Shown: positions 35,142 through 43,142 of the stretch, in pieces | Numbering within the stretch: the first letter of the stretch is position 1 | Layout of the letters: each line of letters begins with the position of its first letter | Assembly: GCF_900890425.1 (NCBI RefSeq) | Contig: NZ_CAAHFG010000001.1 | Coordinates: 124,001-188,000 of the forward strand | DNA from: Pontiella desulfatans | GTDB lineage: Bacteria > Verrucomicrobiota > Kiritimatiellia > Kiritimatiellales > Pontiellaceae | Direction: 5' to 3' | DNA length: 64,000 nt | The notes under the pieces: model-generated | What the model was told of the DNA's origin: nothing | Seen by the model: only the letters and a program-made list of their open reading frames with translations | Database searches by the model: none | Translations under genes and position numbers: made by a program

Positions 35142-36434
35142 ATGAAGCTACTTTTCCTCATAGGAGCGTTGTTGCTCGCCATAACGACCCCGGCCGCCAC
35201 GCTGCGGATCGAGGGGGAGCATGCTTGGCTGGATGCCGAAGGAGCGCCGCTTTCGAAGGTGCTGCGGTTGTTCGAGCAGCGCGGCGCGGAGGTGCTGATC
35301 GACCCCGCGCTCGATCTGGGCCGGGTTTCGGGGGAATGGGAAAATACCAAGGTTGAGCGCTTGATCGGGCAATTGGCGAGCCCCAACAGCTACCTGGTGG
35401 AATGGAAGCGGGTGGCCAGCCCGCTGGGGGATCTCTACCAGGTTTCGCGCATCCGCATCTACGGCAAGAACCTTTCGGCGGCCCAACCCCTGAGCAAAAA
35501 AAGCCGGGTGCTCGATGTGGTCGAGGGCAAGGACGGCGTCAAATATATCCGCGGCGAAATCATGGTGGGCTTCGGGGAGGGGGCAACCATCCAGGATCTG
35601 AACCAGCTGTTGCGCAAAATCAACGGCACGGTGGTCGAGGTGATCGATCCGCCCGGCATCTACCGTATTAAGCTCAACGAGGGCATGTCGGTCGAGGAGG
35701 CCATGGCAATCGCCATGGAGCATCCGGGCGTCGAGACAACGGAGCCCAACCTGGCGTTTCCGAGCATGGGCAATGCGCCGTTGCCGGGAATGGGAACGGG
35801 CGCCGGCATGAACCTGAACCTCCAGCCCGGCGAAACCGCCGTGGCGGTGTTCGATTCCGGTCTCGATCCGCGCTATGCCGACCTGCCCATCATTCGCGGA
35901 ACCTACGATGCCGTCGATCCATCCGCCAGCATCAGCGATCCATTGGGCCACGGCACCCTGACCGCGCTCGTTGCCGCAGGCGTCATCACGCCCGAAGGGG
36001 CGCAGGCCGCCGAAACCGGAACTCCGGTGCTGGCCATCCGAACCTTCGATGAAAACGGCATGACCAGCTCCGACACCCTCATGCGCGCCTTGGAATTCGC
36101 CGCCAACTCCGGCGTGCAGATCGTCAATATGAGCTGGGGATCAGACGTGGACAGCGCGTTTATGAAGATGGCCATGGACTATGCCGCGCAAAACGGCATG
36201 ACTCTTTTTGCCGCCGCCGGCAACGAACCCACGGGCGAACCGATCTATCCCGCAGGCTACGATTCCGTCATCGCCGTCGGTGGCCTGAATGCCGATGGCA
36301 GCCAGTGGGAACAATCCAACTATGGCGACTTTGTCGATATCTACGCCCCGGCCAAGGCCACGTTCAATGGCAAGGGCTATGCCGGCACCTCGATCGCCAG
36401 CCCTTTCACCGCCGGCCGCGCCGCGCAGCAATGA
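35142..36434 (+). CDS. Subtilisin-like serine protease (S8), short C-terminus
   Basis: 430 residues with a signal peptide (1-19). The prodomain region has a secretin-like small domain (about 20-85) and an inhibitor-like segment (135-205). The catalytic triad is complete: Asp238 in Val-Phe-Asp-Ser-Gly, His270 in Gly-His-Gly-Thr, Ser417 in Gly-Thr-Ser-Ile-Ala-Ser-Pro, with oxyanion Asn361. The chain ends only 13 residues after the active Ser, in the helix that normally continues for at least 15 more residues, and its stop lies a few bases before a palindrome shared with the end of the next gene. The protein may be truncated and poorly active. Its partner or target is unknown. Confidence 0.85.
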   Translation: MKLLFLIGALLLAITTPAATLRIEGEHAWLDAEGAPLSKVLRLFEQRGAEVLIDPALDLGRVSGEWENTKVERLIGQLASPNSYLVEWKRVASPLGDLYQVSRIRIYGKNLSAAQPLSKKSRVLDVVEGKDGVKYIRGEIMVGFGEGATIQDLNQLLRKINGTVVEVIDPPGIYRIKLNEGMSVEEAMAIAMEHPGVETTEPNLAFPSMGNAPLPGMGTGAGMNLNLQPGETAVAVFDSGLDPRYADLPIIRGTYDAVDPSASISDPLGHGTLTALVAAGVITPEGAQAAETGTPVLAIRTFDENGMTSSDTLMRALEFAANSGVQIVNMSWGSDVDSAFMKMAMDYAAQNGMTLFAAAGNEPTGEPIYPAGYDSVIAVGGLNADGSQWEQSNYGDFVDIYAPAKATFNGKGYAGTSIASPFTAGRAAQQ

Positions 36435-36447
36435 TAGGGAGGGGAGC

Positions 36448-36463
36448 AGGGATGGCCGTCCCT
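36448..36463. repeat. AGGGA-TGGCCG-TCCCT hairpin between convergent genes
   Basis: A short palindrome sits 14 bases past the protease stop and includes the first bases of the stop codon of the convergent methyltransferase gene (36462-36464). The neighbouring GGGGAGCAGG resembles the GGAGCAGGC hairpin at 42521. Confidence 0.55.
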
Positions 36464-37652
36464 ACCCGACGCTCTCGCCGGGGCGGGCGAGGACGAGGTG
36501 GAGGTTGTTGGTGAAGCGGGTTTGGAAACCGGCCTCGCAATAGCAGAGATAATAGATCCACTTGCGCTGGAAGGTTTCGTCGTAGCCCATTTCCAGCAAC
36601 TGCTCCCGTTTTGCTTCGAAGGCCTTCCGCCAGCGGCGCAGGGTTTCCGCATAGTGGATGCCGATGTTGTCGAGGTGCTCGACGGTGAACGGCGTGTGTT
36701 TGAGCATGGCCTTTGATAGTTCGGTGAGCGAGGGCAGCATGCCGCCCGGGAAAATGTGCTTTTGGATCCAGTCGGGGTTTTTTCGGTAGGCGTCGTAGCG
36801 CTGGTCGGGGATGGTGATGACCTGCAGAACCACCAGCCCGCCCGGTTTTAGCAAGCGATCACAGGCGGAGAGGTAGGTGCCGTAGTATGGGTGGCCGACG
36901 GCTTCGAGCATTTCGATGGATACAATGCGGTCATACTCGCCCTGCACGTCGCGGTAGTCGCACATAAGGATTTCAACTTGCCCTTCCAACCCTTCTTCAG
37001 CCACGCGTTTCTTGGCGTATTTGAACTGTTCTTCCGAGATCGTGATTCCCGTGACCTTGCAACCGGTGGCCTTGGCCACTTCGATGGCGAAACCGCCCCA
37101 GCCACAGCCGATTTCGAGCACATGGTGTCTGGCCTTGATGTCTGCGAGTTCGATGAGCCGGTGGATCTTCCGCTTCTGCGCGGCAGGCAGGGATTCGTCC
37201 TTCGTCTCGAAGAGGGCGGAGGAATACATCATGGTTTCGTGGTCGAGGAAGAGGGAATAAAAGTCGTTGCCGAGGTCGTAGTGCTCGTGGATATTCCGCC
37301 GGCTGCCTTCCTTTGTATTCTTGTTGCGCGCATGCACGGCAACATTGACCGCGCGTTTGGCCAGGGCGGAGGTGAGGCCGCTTTTCTTGAGGGCGGAGAT
37401 GTTGTTGATGAAGAGTTGCAGGACACCGGTCAGGTTCTCGCTGTCCCAGTCGCCGTCTGTCCACGCTTCACCCATGCCTATGTTGCCCCCGAGCACCACC
37501 TTTTGGAAAAACGCAGGGTTGTTCACCTTGATGGTCACCGGGGCGGAGCCGTCGCCGTAATGTTTGGCCGTGCCGTCCGGAAGTTTCAACAGGAGGTGGC
37601 CTCTGGAAATGTTTTCGAGATGGGAGTCGATCAGCTTGAAGAAGGTGTTCAT
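36462..37652 (-). CDS. Cyclopropane-fatty-acid synthase family methyltransferase 1
   Basis: 396 residues from the ATG at 37652-37650 (ATGA overlap with the DUF1365 gene); a longer frame upstream is rejected because it would overlap that gene. The N-terminal lipid-binding region has Asn-Ile-Gly-Met-Gly-Glu-Ala-Trp, followed by His-Tyr-Asp-Leu-Gly-Asn-Asp-Phe-Tyr and the SAM-binding Val-Leu-Glu-Ile-Gly-Cys-Gly-Trp-Gly-Gly. The end Tyr-Cys-Glu-Ala-Gly-Phe-x-x-Arg is typical of Cfa proteins. The enzyme would transfer a carbon from SAM to unsaturated membrane lipids. It is last in a seven-gene operon with COG2907 and DUF1365, a set seen in sigmaE-ChrR regulons. Confidence 0.88.
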   Translation of the reverse strand: MNTFFKLIDSHLENISRGHLLLKLPDGTAKHYGDGSAPVTIKVNNPAFFQKVVLGGNIGMGEAWTDGDWDSENLTGVLQLFINNISALKKSGLTSALAKRAVNVAVHARNKNTKEGSRRNIHEHYDLGNDFYSLFLDHETMMYSSALFETKDESLPAAQKRKIHRLIELADIKARHHVLEIGCGWGGFAIEVAKATGCKVTGITISEEQFKYAKKRVAEEGLEGQVEILMCDYRDVQGEYDRIVSIEMLEAVGHPYYGTYLSACDRLLKPGGLVVLQVITIPDQRYDAYRKNPDWIQKHIFPGGMLPSLTELSKAMLKHTPFTVEHLDNIGIHYAETLRRWRKAFEAKREQLLEMGYDETFQRKWIYYLCYCEAGFQTRFTNNLHLVLARPGESVG

Positions 37653-38398
37653 GCCTTTGCCTTTATGGTCATCGGGTTGTCGGGTTGGGGATGTTTGAAG
37701 ACGGGCAGTTTCATTTTTAAATGCAATACCGCCGCCTGCCAGAGGATGCGCGGCATGGTGAGCGCGGCGGTGAACGGATGCCAGAGAACGGTCTTCCATA
37801 GGTTGGCAGTCGTCAGCTCGTCGCCGATGCCCCACATGGCCGCATCCATCACCACTTCGCCGTTGCGGATCAGTTTAATTCCAATCTTCAGGTCTTCACC
37901 GGGTTCCGAGAACGTAAACTCATAGTTCCCTTTCATGTCGTTGAACGGGGAGACGTGGAACTGCTTCATATGTTTGCATTCGAGAGGGAAGGTGCCCTCG
38001 GGCTCCATCACATAGAGGTGGCGTTCCCCGAAGGTGTTGTTGACCTCCGCCACCATGCAGGCGGGGGAGCCATCCTTGCGTAGGCCATAGTAGAAGCTCA
38101 CCGGGTTGAAAACTTTTCCAATGAAGCGGGCGACGGTCACCAACACGATTCGATCCAGCTCCGAGGTGTCGATGAATTTCGAAAGCCGTTCCCGGAAACC
38201 GCCGCTTTCCCGCAGGTAGTCGGAATCGCGCAGGCAGACGGGGTTCCAACGGTTGTAGCCGAAGCCCTTGACCTTGCGGTCCAGCTCCGGCAGCTCATCG
38301 ATATCAATCGCATAGAAATAGAACGGGAACGAAAAGCTGTGCCGGACCGGCGTTTGGCGGGCATGCATCATTTTTCCGTTGTAAATCCTGCTCTTCAT
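37649..38398 (-). CDS. DUF1365 family protein
   Basis: 249 residues. The N-terminal block Ser-Arg-Ile-Tyr-Asn-Gly-Lys-Met-Met-His-Ala-Arg and the later Pro-Val-Ser-Phe-Tyr-Tyr-Gly-Leu, Ala-Glu-Val-Asn-Asn-Thr-Phe-Gly-Glu-Arg and His-Val-Ser-Pro-Phe-Asn motifs are family hallmarks. The biochemical role is unsettled; the family is nearly always found with a COG2907 flavoprotein and a CFA-type methyltransferase, which is true here: it overlaps both neighbours by four bases. A role in making methylated or furan-type fatty acids is plausible by association. Confidence 0.85.
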   Translation of the reverse strand: MKSRIYNGKMMHARQTPVRHSFSFPFYFYAIDIDELPELDRKVKGFGYNRWNPVCLRDSDYLRESGGFRERLSKFIDTSELDRIVLVTVARFIGKVFNPVSFYYGLRKDGSPACMVAEVNNTFGERHLYVMEPEGTFPLECKHMKQFHVSPFNDMKGNYEFTFSEPGEDLKIGIKLIRNGEVVMDAAMWGIGDELTTANLWKTVLWHPFTAALTMPRILWQAAVLHLKMKLPVFKHPQPDNPMTIKAKA

Positions 38399-39645
38399 AG
38401 TTCCATCCCGAACCCTTGGGCGACTTCAACCGCCGACCGGACGGCATCTTCGTGGAAGCCGTTGCCATGGTAGCTTCCGGCAAACCAGGTGTTGTTCGAT
38501 CCATTCAGATCTTTCAACAACGGTCGTTTGGCCAGCGCCTCGCGGGTGTACATCGGATGGGTATAGTTGAATTCGCGGATGATGCCCTCGGGTTCGCGGT
38601 GGAGGTTGAGCGAAACAAAATACTGTTTTTCCGTCTCCAGCCCCTGCAACCGGTTCAAATGGTAGGTCAGGCAGGTTTGGTTCCCTTCGATGCGCTGGAA
38701 ATTCCACGAGCTCCAAACCTTGCGGATGGGGGGCATGACCGATTCATCGGTGTGCAGCAAGGTGCGGCTGGTGGTGTATTGCCAGCAGCCGAGGGCTTGC
38801 TGTTCCTGTTCCGATGGATCGAGGAGAAGCTTCAGCGCCTGGTCGCCATGGGTGGCGATCACCACCTGGTCGAAGTGTTCAAAGCGACCGTCAACAAGCG
38901 TGATTTCCACACCCTCGGCATCGCGCTTGATTCCCCGGATGGATGCGTTCAGCCGGACATCCACACGCTCCCAGCTTTTCTCCATGCGTTTGATGTAGTC
39001 GCAACTGCCGCCCACCACCGTCCGCCATTGCGGGCGGTCGTTGACCGTCAGCAGGCCATGGTTATGGAAAAACTGGAGGAAGCTCCGGGCTGGGAACTCC
39101 AGCATCTGCTCGCAGGGCGTCGACCAAATCGCGGAGCCCATCGGTAGTAGGTGGTGGTCGATGAATTCCTTGCCGAAACCGTTCCGTTTGAGGTAGTCGC
39201 CCAATGATTCATCAATCAGCTCGTCACTGCTGCGGTCGGCCTCCGCCGTTTTGAAGAAGCGCATCGTGTCGCGTACCAACCGATGGAACGAAGGTTTGAT
39301 CAGGTTCATGCGCTGGGCGAAAAGGCCGTCGAGGCCTGTGCCGCAATATTGCAGGCCGGAAGGAAGGTCGTGGTAGCCGAACGACATATCGGAGTCGCGC
39401 AACTGCACATCCAGCTGCTCGAAGAGTTGGGTGAGCAGGGGATAGTTGCGGTGGTTCATCACAATAAAGCCCGTGTCTATCGGGGTTCCGGCATCCGCTC
39501 CTTCGGAAAGCGTCACTGTATTCGTGTGTCCGCCTAACCGGTTACTCTTTTCAAACAGCGTCACCTGGTGTTTCCGCTGGAGAATGTGCGTTGCTGTAAG
39601 GCCGGCCACACCTGATCCGACCACGGTGACTTTTTTTTCCTTCAT
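38395..39645 (-). CDS. COG2907 FAD-dependent oxidoreductase
   Basis: 416 residues from the ATG at 39645-39643, chosen because GGAGGTGG is upstream. The N-terminus has the FAD fold Val-Val-Gly-Ser-Gly-Val-Ala-Gly-Leu-Thr-Ala and the Gly-Gly-His-Thr-Asn-Thr segment typical of COG2907. The C-terminus closes the fold with Trp-Phe-Ala-Gly-Ser-Tyr-His-Gly-Asn-Gly-Phe-His-Glu-Asp. Relatives in alphaproteobacteria have been linked to desaturation of methylated fatty acids on the way to furan fatty acids. It is preceded by the lipocalin gene with a 51-base gap and overlaps DUF1365. Confidence 0.88.
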   Translation of the reverse strand: MKEKKVTVVGSGVAGLTATHILQRKHQVTLFEKSNRLGGHTNTVTLSEGADAGTPIDTGFIVMNHRNYPLLTQLFEQLDVQLRDSDMSFGYHDLPSGLQYCGTGLDGLFAQRMNLIKPSFHRLVRDTMRFFKTAEADRSSDELIDESLGDYLKRNGFGKEFIDHHLLPMGSAIWSTPCEQMLEFPARSFLQFFHNHGLLTVNDRPQWRTVVGGSCDYIKRMEKSWERVDVRLNASIRGIKRDAEGVEITLVDGRFEHFDQVVIATHGDQALKLLLDPSEQEQQALGCWQYTTSRTLLHTDESVMPPIRKVWSSWNFQRIEGNQTCLTYHLNRLQGLETEKQYFVSLNLHREPEGIIREFNYTHPMYTREALAKRPLLKDLNGSNNTWFAGSYHGNGFHEDAVRSAVEVAQGFGMEL

Positions 39646-39696
39646 CCCTTGCCACCTCCGCACACGGCTTTTTTCATGATGCGACTGCTCGGTTGT

Positions 39697-40230
39697 TCAC
39701 GGGGTCGATTGAATATACTTGGATTGGTCAACGATGATGATTTCCGACCTCTCGAAACCGAACCCTTCCGCGAGTTCGAGCAAGCGGTCGAGGTTTTCCT
39801 GAGGTACGTCCGGCTTGCGAGTGAGAATCCAGAGGTAGCCGTAGCTGGGCCCCGTCACGATCGCCTCGGTGTAGGCCTCGTTGAGGTGGATGATCTTGTA
39901 GGAGGCGTAGAAGGGTTTGAAGAAACTAACTTTGAGCCAGCCTTGGTCGTCATCGCCTTTCAGTTTAGCGACGCCTTCGATGTCGTCCCACTCCTGCTTG
40001 TCGTCCTTGAATCCCCGGTTGAGGACGCGCACGGTGCCGTTGTCGTTGCGTGAATAGGTTGCCGAAACATTGCTCATGTTTCTTTCGAAGCGATGATCGT
40101 ATCGGGCAACCTCATGCCAGGTTCCAAGATAACGGTCCAATTCGAAACCGGTCACCACGTCGAGGTTGGAGGTCGATTTGCAACCAGACAAAACCAGCAT
40201 CAGAGCCACTAGGGCGAAATGGTTTTTCAT
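39697..40230 (-). CDS. blc: Lipocalin lipoprotein (Blc-like)
   Basis: 177 residues. The lipobox Leu-Ser-Gly-Cys17 predicts a lipoprotein. The lipocalin signature Gly-Thr-Trp-His-Glu-Val-Ala-Arg-Tyr-Asp is followed by regular barrel strands and the closing Tyr-Leu-Trp-Ile-Leu-Thr-Arg-Lys-Pro. Bacterial lipocalins bind lipids or fatty acids in the periplasm and help repair or transport membranes under stress. It overlaps the glutathione peroxidase gene upstream by four bases, and this group also occurs in sigmaE-ChrR regulons. Confidence 0.9.
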   Translation of the reverse strand: MKNHFALVALMLVLSGCKSTSNLDVVTGFELDRYLGTWHEVARYDHRFERNMSNVSATYSRNDNGTVRVLNRGFKDDKQEWDDIEGVAKLKGDDDQGWLKVSFFKPFYASYKIIHLNEAYTEAIVTGPSYGYLWILTRKPDVPQENLDRLLELAEGFGFERSEIIIVDQSKYIQSTP

Positions 40231-40793
40231 TTGCTGATGGCTCCTTTAATGGCCTCGACCATCTTTTTGTCGTCCGGTTTTGTACGGCTGCCGAAACGGT
40301 TGATGATCCGCCCATCTTTTGAAATGAGGAACTTGTTGAAGTTCCAACTGATTTTTCCCCCGAAATCCGGGTTGGTTACCTTTGAGGTCAGAAATTGGTA
40401 GAGCGGATGTTGATCGTCGCCCTTGACCGAAATCTTTTCGAACATGGGGAAGGTTACACCATAGTTCAGCTTGCAGAACGAGGCGATCTCCTCGTTGGAA
40501 CCCGGTTCCTGTTTGAGGAAGTCGTTCGAGGGGAAGCCCAGGATAACGAACCCTTTGTCCCTGTAGGTATCGTAGAGTTCCTGCAATCCGTCGTATTGAC
40601 CGGTGAAGCCGCACTTGCTCGCCGTGTTGACGACCAGCAGCAACTTGCCTTTGTATTGCTCCATCTTGACGGTTTCGCCAGTGATGGTTTTGGCTTCGAT
40701 CTCATAGAAGTTTTTCACGGCAACCTCCTTGGGTGCGGATGTGCATGACGTTGTAAGTACGGCTAAAGCGCCGAGTAGTATAGCTGTTTTCAT
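40227..40793 (-). CDS. Glutathione peroxidase family lipoprotein
   Basis: 188 residues. The lipobox Thr-Thr-Ser-Cys17 makes it a lipoprotein, unlike most cytoplasmic homologues. The peroxidatic site Asn-Thr-Ala-Ser-Lys-Cys61-Gly-Phe-Thr is Cys-type, and Gly-Phe-Pro-Ser-Asn-Asp-Phe and Trp-Asn-Phe-Asn-Lys-Phe supply the Gln/Trp/Asn environment. It probably reduces lipid hydroperoxides in the envelope using thioredoxin-like partners. It is coupled to both neighbours through ATGA overlaps. Confidence 0.92.
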   Translation of the reverse strand: MKTAILLGALAVLTTSCTSAPKEVAVKNFYEIEAKTITGETVKMEQYKGKLLLVVNTASKCGFTGQYDGLQELYDTYRDKGFVILGFPSNDFLKQEPGSNEEIASFCKLNYGVTFPMFEKISVKGDDQHPLYQFLTSKVTNPDFGGKISWNFNKFLISKDGRIINRFGSRTKPDDKKMVEAIKGAISK

Positions 40794-41404
40794 TTTTCCA
40801 GTCCTTTTTCTATGCGCCCCTTCACGAGGCGCGTCCAGTAGCCGACGATCGGCAGGCGGTCGAGCATGGCGCTTGAATCCCAGTAGTCCTGCTGGAATAC
40901 GATCTTGCCTTCGCTGTTGAAGCGCACGTGCGAGATGCCAATGGTGCGGATCAACTCGCCCTTGGCCGCTTTCGATTCTAGCTCCATCGTCCAGCGGGCA
41001 AAATATTCCTGGCCACTGCGGTCAACCGAATCGACCGTGAAGGTGCAGGATTCCACCGGCTCGGCCATCACCAGGAAATAGTGCTCGATGTCGTCGATGC
41101 CCTCGACAATGTGGAAGGGGTCGCCGAACCAGGCATCGTCCGCATAGAGTCGGCGGACGCCTTCCTGGATCGCTTGCGTCGAATATTGCTCGTAGAACGC
41201 GCGGAACTCTTCGAGCGCCTTCATTTCGGTTTCCGATCCCGGCAGCATTGGCTCGATGGTCGCCGTGCCTTCAACGGCTTCCGTGTTGCGCGTCCAGTCC
41301 GGAGACAGGTCTTTCGATTTGGTAGAGCATCCAGTCATTGCAATAAGTCCAATTAGCGCCATGGGGATCAACGCTTTTTCAATAAGTAATGTGCCACGTA
41401 CCAT
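40790..41404 (-). CDS. SnoaL/NTF2-like lipoprotein
   Basis: 204 residues from the ATG at 41404-41402 (GGAGGCGAGGA upstream, inside the preceding gene); a longer reading to 41596 is rejected because it overlaps the methyltransferase fully. The lipobox Ala-Met-Thr-Gly-Cys26 predicts a lipoprotein. The remainder (Leu-Tyr-Ala-Asp-Asp-Ala-Trp-Phe-Gly-Asp-Pro-Phe, Tyr-Phe-Ala-Arg-Trp-Thr-Met-Glu) has the cone-shaped NTF2/SnoaL pattern. These proteins bind or isomerise small hydrophobic ligands. It overlaps the upstream gene by 37 bases, so it is part of the operon. Confidence 0.78.
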   Translation of the reverse strand: MVRGTLLIEKALIPMALIGLIAMTGCSTKSKDLSPDWTRNTEAVEGTATIEPMLPGSETEMKALEEFRAFYEQYSTQAIQEGVRRLYADDAWFGDPFHIVEGIDDIEHYFLVMAEPVESCTFTVDSVDRSGQEYFARWTMELESKAAKGELIRTIGISHVRFNSEGKIVFQQDYWDSSAMLDRLPIVGYWTRLVKGRIEKGLEK

Positions 41405-42387
41405 TCCTCGCCTCCCTTGTATCCAAAGAGTTCTTCGCAAGCCATAAAGAAAATGCGCCACCGGCCAAACTGGAGCCGAGCCTCCTCGCGCCCGTGATGC
41501 CGCTCCAGGATGGTGGTGGCAAGGCCTTCGTTCGCGTCGATATTGTCGAGCCAGGCGCGCAGCGTCTTTGCATAATGCCGCCCATTCACCCGCCACAACC
41601 GGTCGACGACCATGTCGTTGTTGACCAACGTGAGGAGATTTTCCGAAGGCATCATGCCTTCCTTAAAAAAGTGTTCCGCCATCCAATTGACTTCACCCGA
41701 ATCGTTGAAGAGGTAAGCCAGCTCGCGGTGCACAAAAATATGGATGAACAGTTTGCCGTCTGCCTTCAGCCAATGGTTGATCCTTGCAAGCAGCTCGTGC
41801 CAGTTGCGCATGTGCTCGAACATCTCCACCGACACCACGCGGTCGAACCGCCGCGCAATCCGGAAGTCGTTCATGTCGGCCGTGATGACTTCCAGGTTGT
41901 TGAAGCCGCGCGCGTCGATATATTTCTTCTGCGTCTGCGAATTGGAAACCGCCACGATGTTGGAATTGGGGTAGTGCTGCGCCATCCAAAGCGAAAGCGA
42001 ACCCCAGCCGCAACCGAGTTCCAGGATGTCCATGCCGTCCACGATCCCCGCGCGCTTGCAGGTGAGCTCCAGCATGGCTTCCTCCGCTTCGTTCAAGGTG
42101 GTGTCGGCCACCGGCCAATAGCCGCAACTGTATTTGAGGTGGGCCCCCATAAACGTTTGGAAGAGCTCCGAAGGCACTTCATAGTGCTGCTCGTTGGCGG
42201 TGTCGGTGGCCACGGCCACAGGCGACTCTTCCATCATGCCGATAAATTTGTAGAGCGACTCCATCTGATCCTCCCGGGACCCCTTCGCTTCCAGCTTGAT
42301 CCGATCCCTCAGCAGTTTACGGATGCCGGCGCGGATCGCGGTGTCGGGCATCTTTCCTTTTTCAGCAAGTTCCATTAAATCGATCAT
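41368..42387 (-). CDS. CFA-family methyltransferase 2 (divergent short type)
   Basis: 339 residues from the ATG at 42387-42385 with GGAG upstream. The N-terminus is unlike the other two methyltransferases and helical (MIDLMELAEKGKMPDTAIRA). The core is Gln-His-Tyr-Glu-Val-Pro, then Leu-Lys-Tyr-Ser-Cys-Gly-Tyr-Trp, and the SAM site Ile-Leu-Glu-Leu-Gly-Cys-Gly-Trp-Gly-Ser. This variant is usually found in ChrR-linked clusters and may act on a different lipid. It is the first gene of the operon continuing through the lipoproteins to methyltransferase 1. A candidate regulatory motif lies at 42404-42429. Confidence 0.85.
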   Translation of the reverse strand: MIDLMELAEKGKMPDTAIRAGIRKLLRDRIKLEAKGSREDQMESLYKFIGMMEESPVAVATDTANEQHYEVPSELFQTFMGAHLKYSCGYWPVADTTLNEAEEAMLELTCKRAGIVDGMDILELGCGWGSLSLWMAQHYPNSNIVAVSNSQTQKKYIDARGFNNLEVITADMNDFRIARRFDRVVSVEMFEHMRNWHELLARINHWLKADGKLFIHIFVHRELAYLFNDSGEVNWMAEHFFKEGMMPSENLLTLVNNDMVVDRLWRVNGRHYAKTLRAWLDNIDANEGLATTILERHHGREEARLQFGRWRIFFMACEELFGYKGGEEWYVAHYLLKKR

Positions 42388-42403
42388 ATTCAATCTCCGT
42401 TGC

Positions 42404-42429
42404 TGGTTCGCCCCCACTAGGATTTCCTT
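42404..42429 (-). promoter_or_regulatory. AAGGAAAT-N12-GAACCA motif upstream of the methyltransferase operon
   Basis: On the minus strand AAGGAAAT is followed after 12 bases by GAACCA, 17 bases before the start codon. It matches the motif at fasciclin, SDR and crtB at AAGG, a T and GAAC with the same spacing, so it is a weaker member of the same set. Confidence 0.45.
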
Positions 42430-42792
42430 ACAGTAAATTTAGTAAGCTTTTCGTTCAGCTCCCGAATGACACTTCCTTAAGGGTGATCTGCATGGGTTTC
42501 CGAAGAACTGGACTTGGCGTGGAGCAGGCGTCCCGCCTGCTCCTTGCATGGGAGGCAGTCGCGCTTACGGCAATCATTCGGGACATACACCTCTCTCTGC
42601 GGCAACGGAACCATGCTCCAGCCCTTTAAGCTTGGGTTTGGAATGAATCTCCTTTCGTTTGCCCATGGAATCCCCGCTTTGCTCCTTGTTAAAAAACCTT
42701 GTAAAGCTTAGTGGGTTTGGCCTAACTATGGAAAGTCGTTTTTCCGTTCAAACTCATTGATCGGGGTGTCTGACCATCGAGGAGGTCAACCT
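42430..42792. other. Gene-poor gap between methyltransferase 2 and the BRCT gene
   Basis: No coding signal was found. The gap holds a perfect ten-base-pair hairpin at 42521-42543, a ten-base inverted repeat (TCCCGAATGA at 42460 with TCATTCGGGA at 42574), and the GAGGAGGT ribosome site of the BRCT gene at its right end. Confidence 0.5.
42521..42543. repeat. GGAGCAGGCG hairpin
   Basis: GGAGCAGGCG and CGCCTGCTCC form a perfect ten-base-pair stem with a three-base loop. GTGGAGCAGGC also occurs beside the palindromes inside the nuclease gene (22565-22575), so it may be a shared repeat unit. Confidence 0.65.
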
Positions 42793-43128
42793 TTGAAACC
42801 AGATCTTTTATACACAACGAACCCTGAAATCTCATTTGAGGGGAAGAGCTTTTGTTTAACGGGGGTGTTTGATGGCTATAAACGAACCGACCTTGAGCAT
42901 TGTGTGGAAGGCAACGGCGGGACATTCACTCCCAATGTAAGTGAAGGGACGGACTACCTGGTCATCGGCAGTAAAGGCACTCGTTGTTGTTCCTTTGCCT
43001 GCTGCACGCGGGTGGTTGAAAAAGCCGTTGAGTTGAAAAAGCACGGTGCGTCGCTGGAGTTTATCAAGGAGTCCGATTTTTTACGGGTTCTCGGTGCGAG
43101 CGGTTCGTTGCCGGAGCAGATTCTGTAA
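42793..43128 (+). CDS. Stand-alone BRCT domain protein
   Basis: 111 residues from a TTG start at 42793 with GAGGAGGT six bases upstream; no ATG is available in frame. The sequence Gly-Lys-Ser-Phe-Cys-Leu-Thr-Gly-Val-Phe, a helix, a Gly-Gly-Thr turn and Thr-Asp-Tyr-Leu-Val-Ile-Gly is a BRCT domain of the DNA-ligase type. Four cysteines (Gly-Thr-Arg-Cys-Cys-Ser-Phe-Ala-Cys-Cys) sit where the domain usually has few. It may bind phosphorylated or broken DNA; no partner is adjacent. It is convergent with the DUF1295 gene. Confidence 0.72.
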   Translation: MKPDLLYTTNPEISFEGKSFCLTGVFDGYKRTDLEHCVEGNGGTFTPNVSEGTDYLVIGSKGTRCCSFACCTRVVEKAVELKKHGASLEFIKESDFLRVLGASGSLPEQIL

Positions 43129-43142
43129 ATCTGGTTCCGTTT

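Noticed and set aside
41405-41596. N-terminal extension of the SnoaL-like lipoprotein gene
   Set aside because: It lies wholly inside the methyltransferase 2 coding region; the ATG at 41404 has a ribosome site and leads straight into a lipoprotein signal.
42460-42583. Ten-base inverted repeat TCCCGAATGA/TCATTCGGGA as transposon ends
   Set aside because: The enclosed 104 bases hold no gene, there is no target duplication, and a match of this length can occur by chance.
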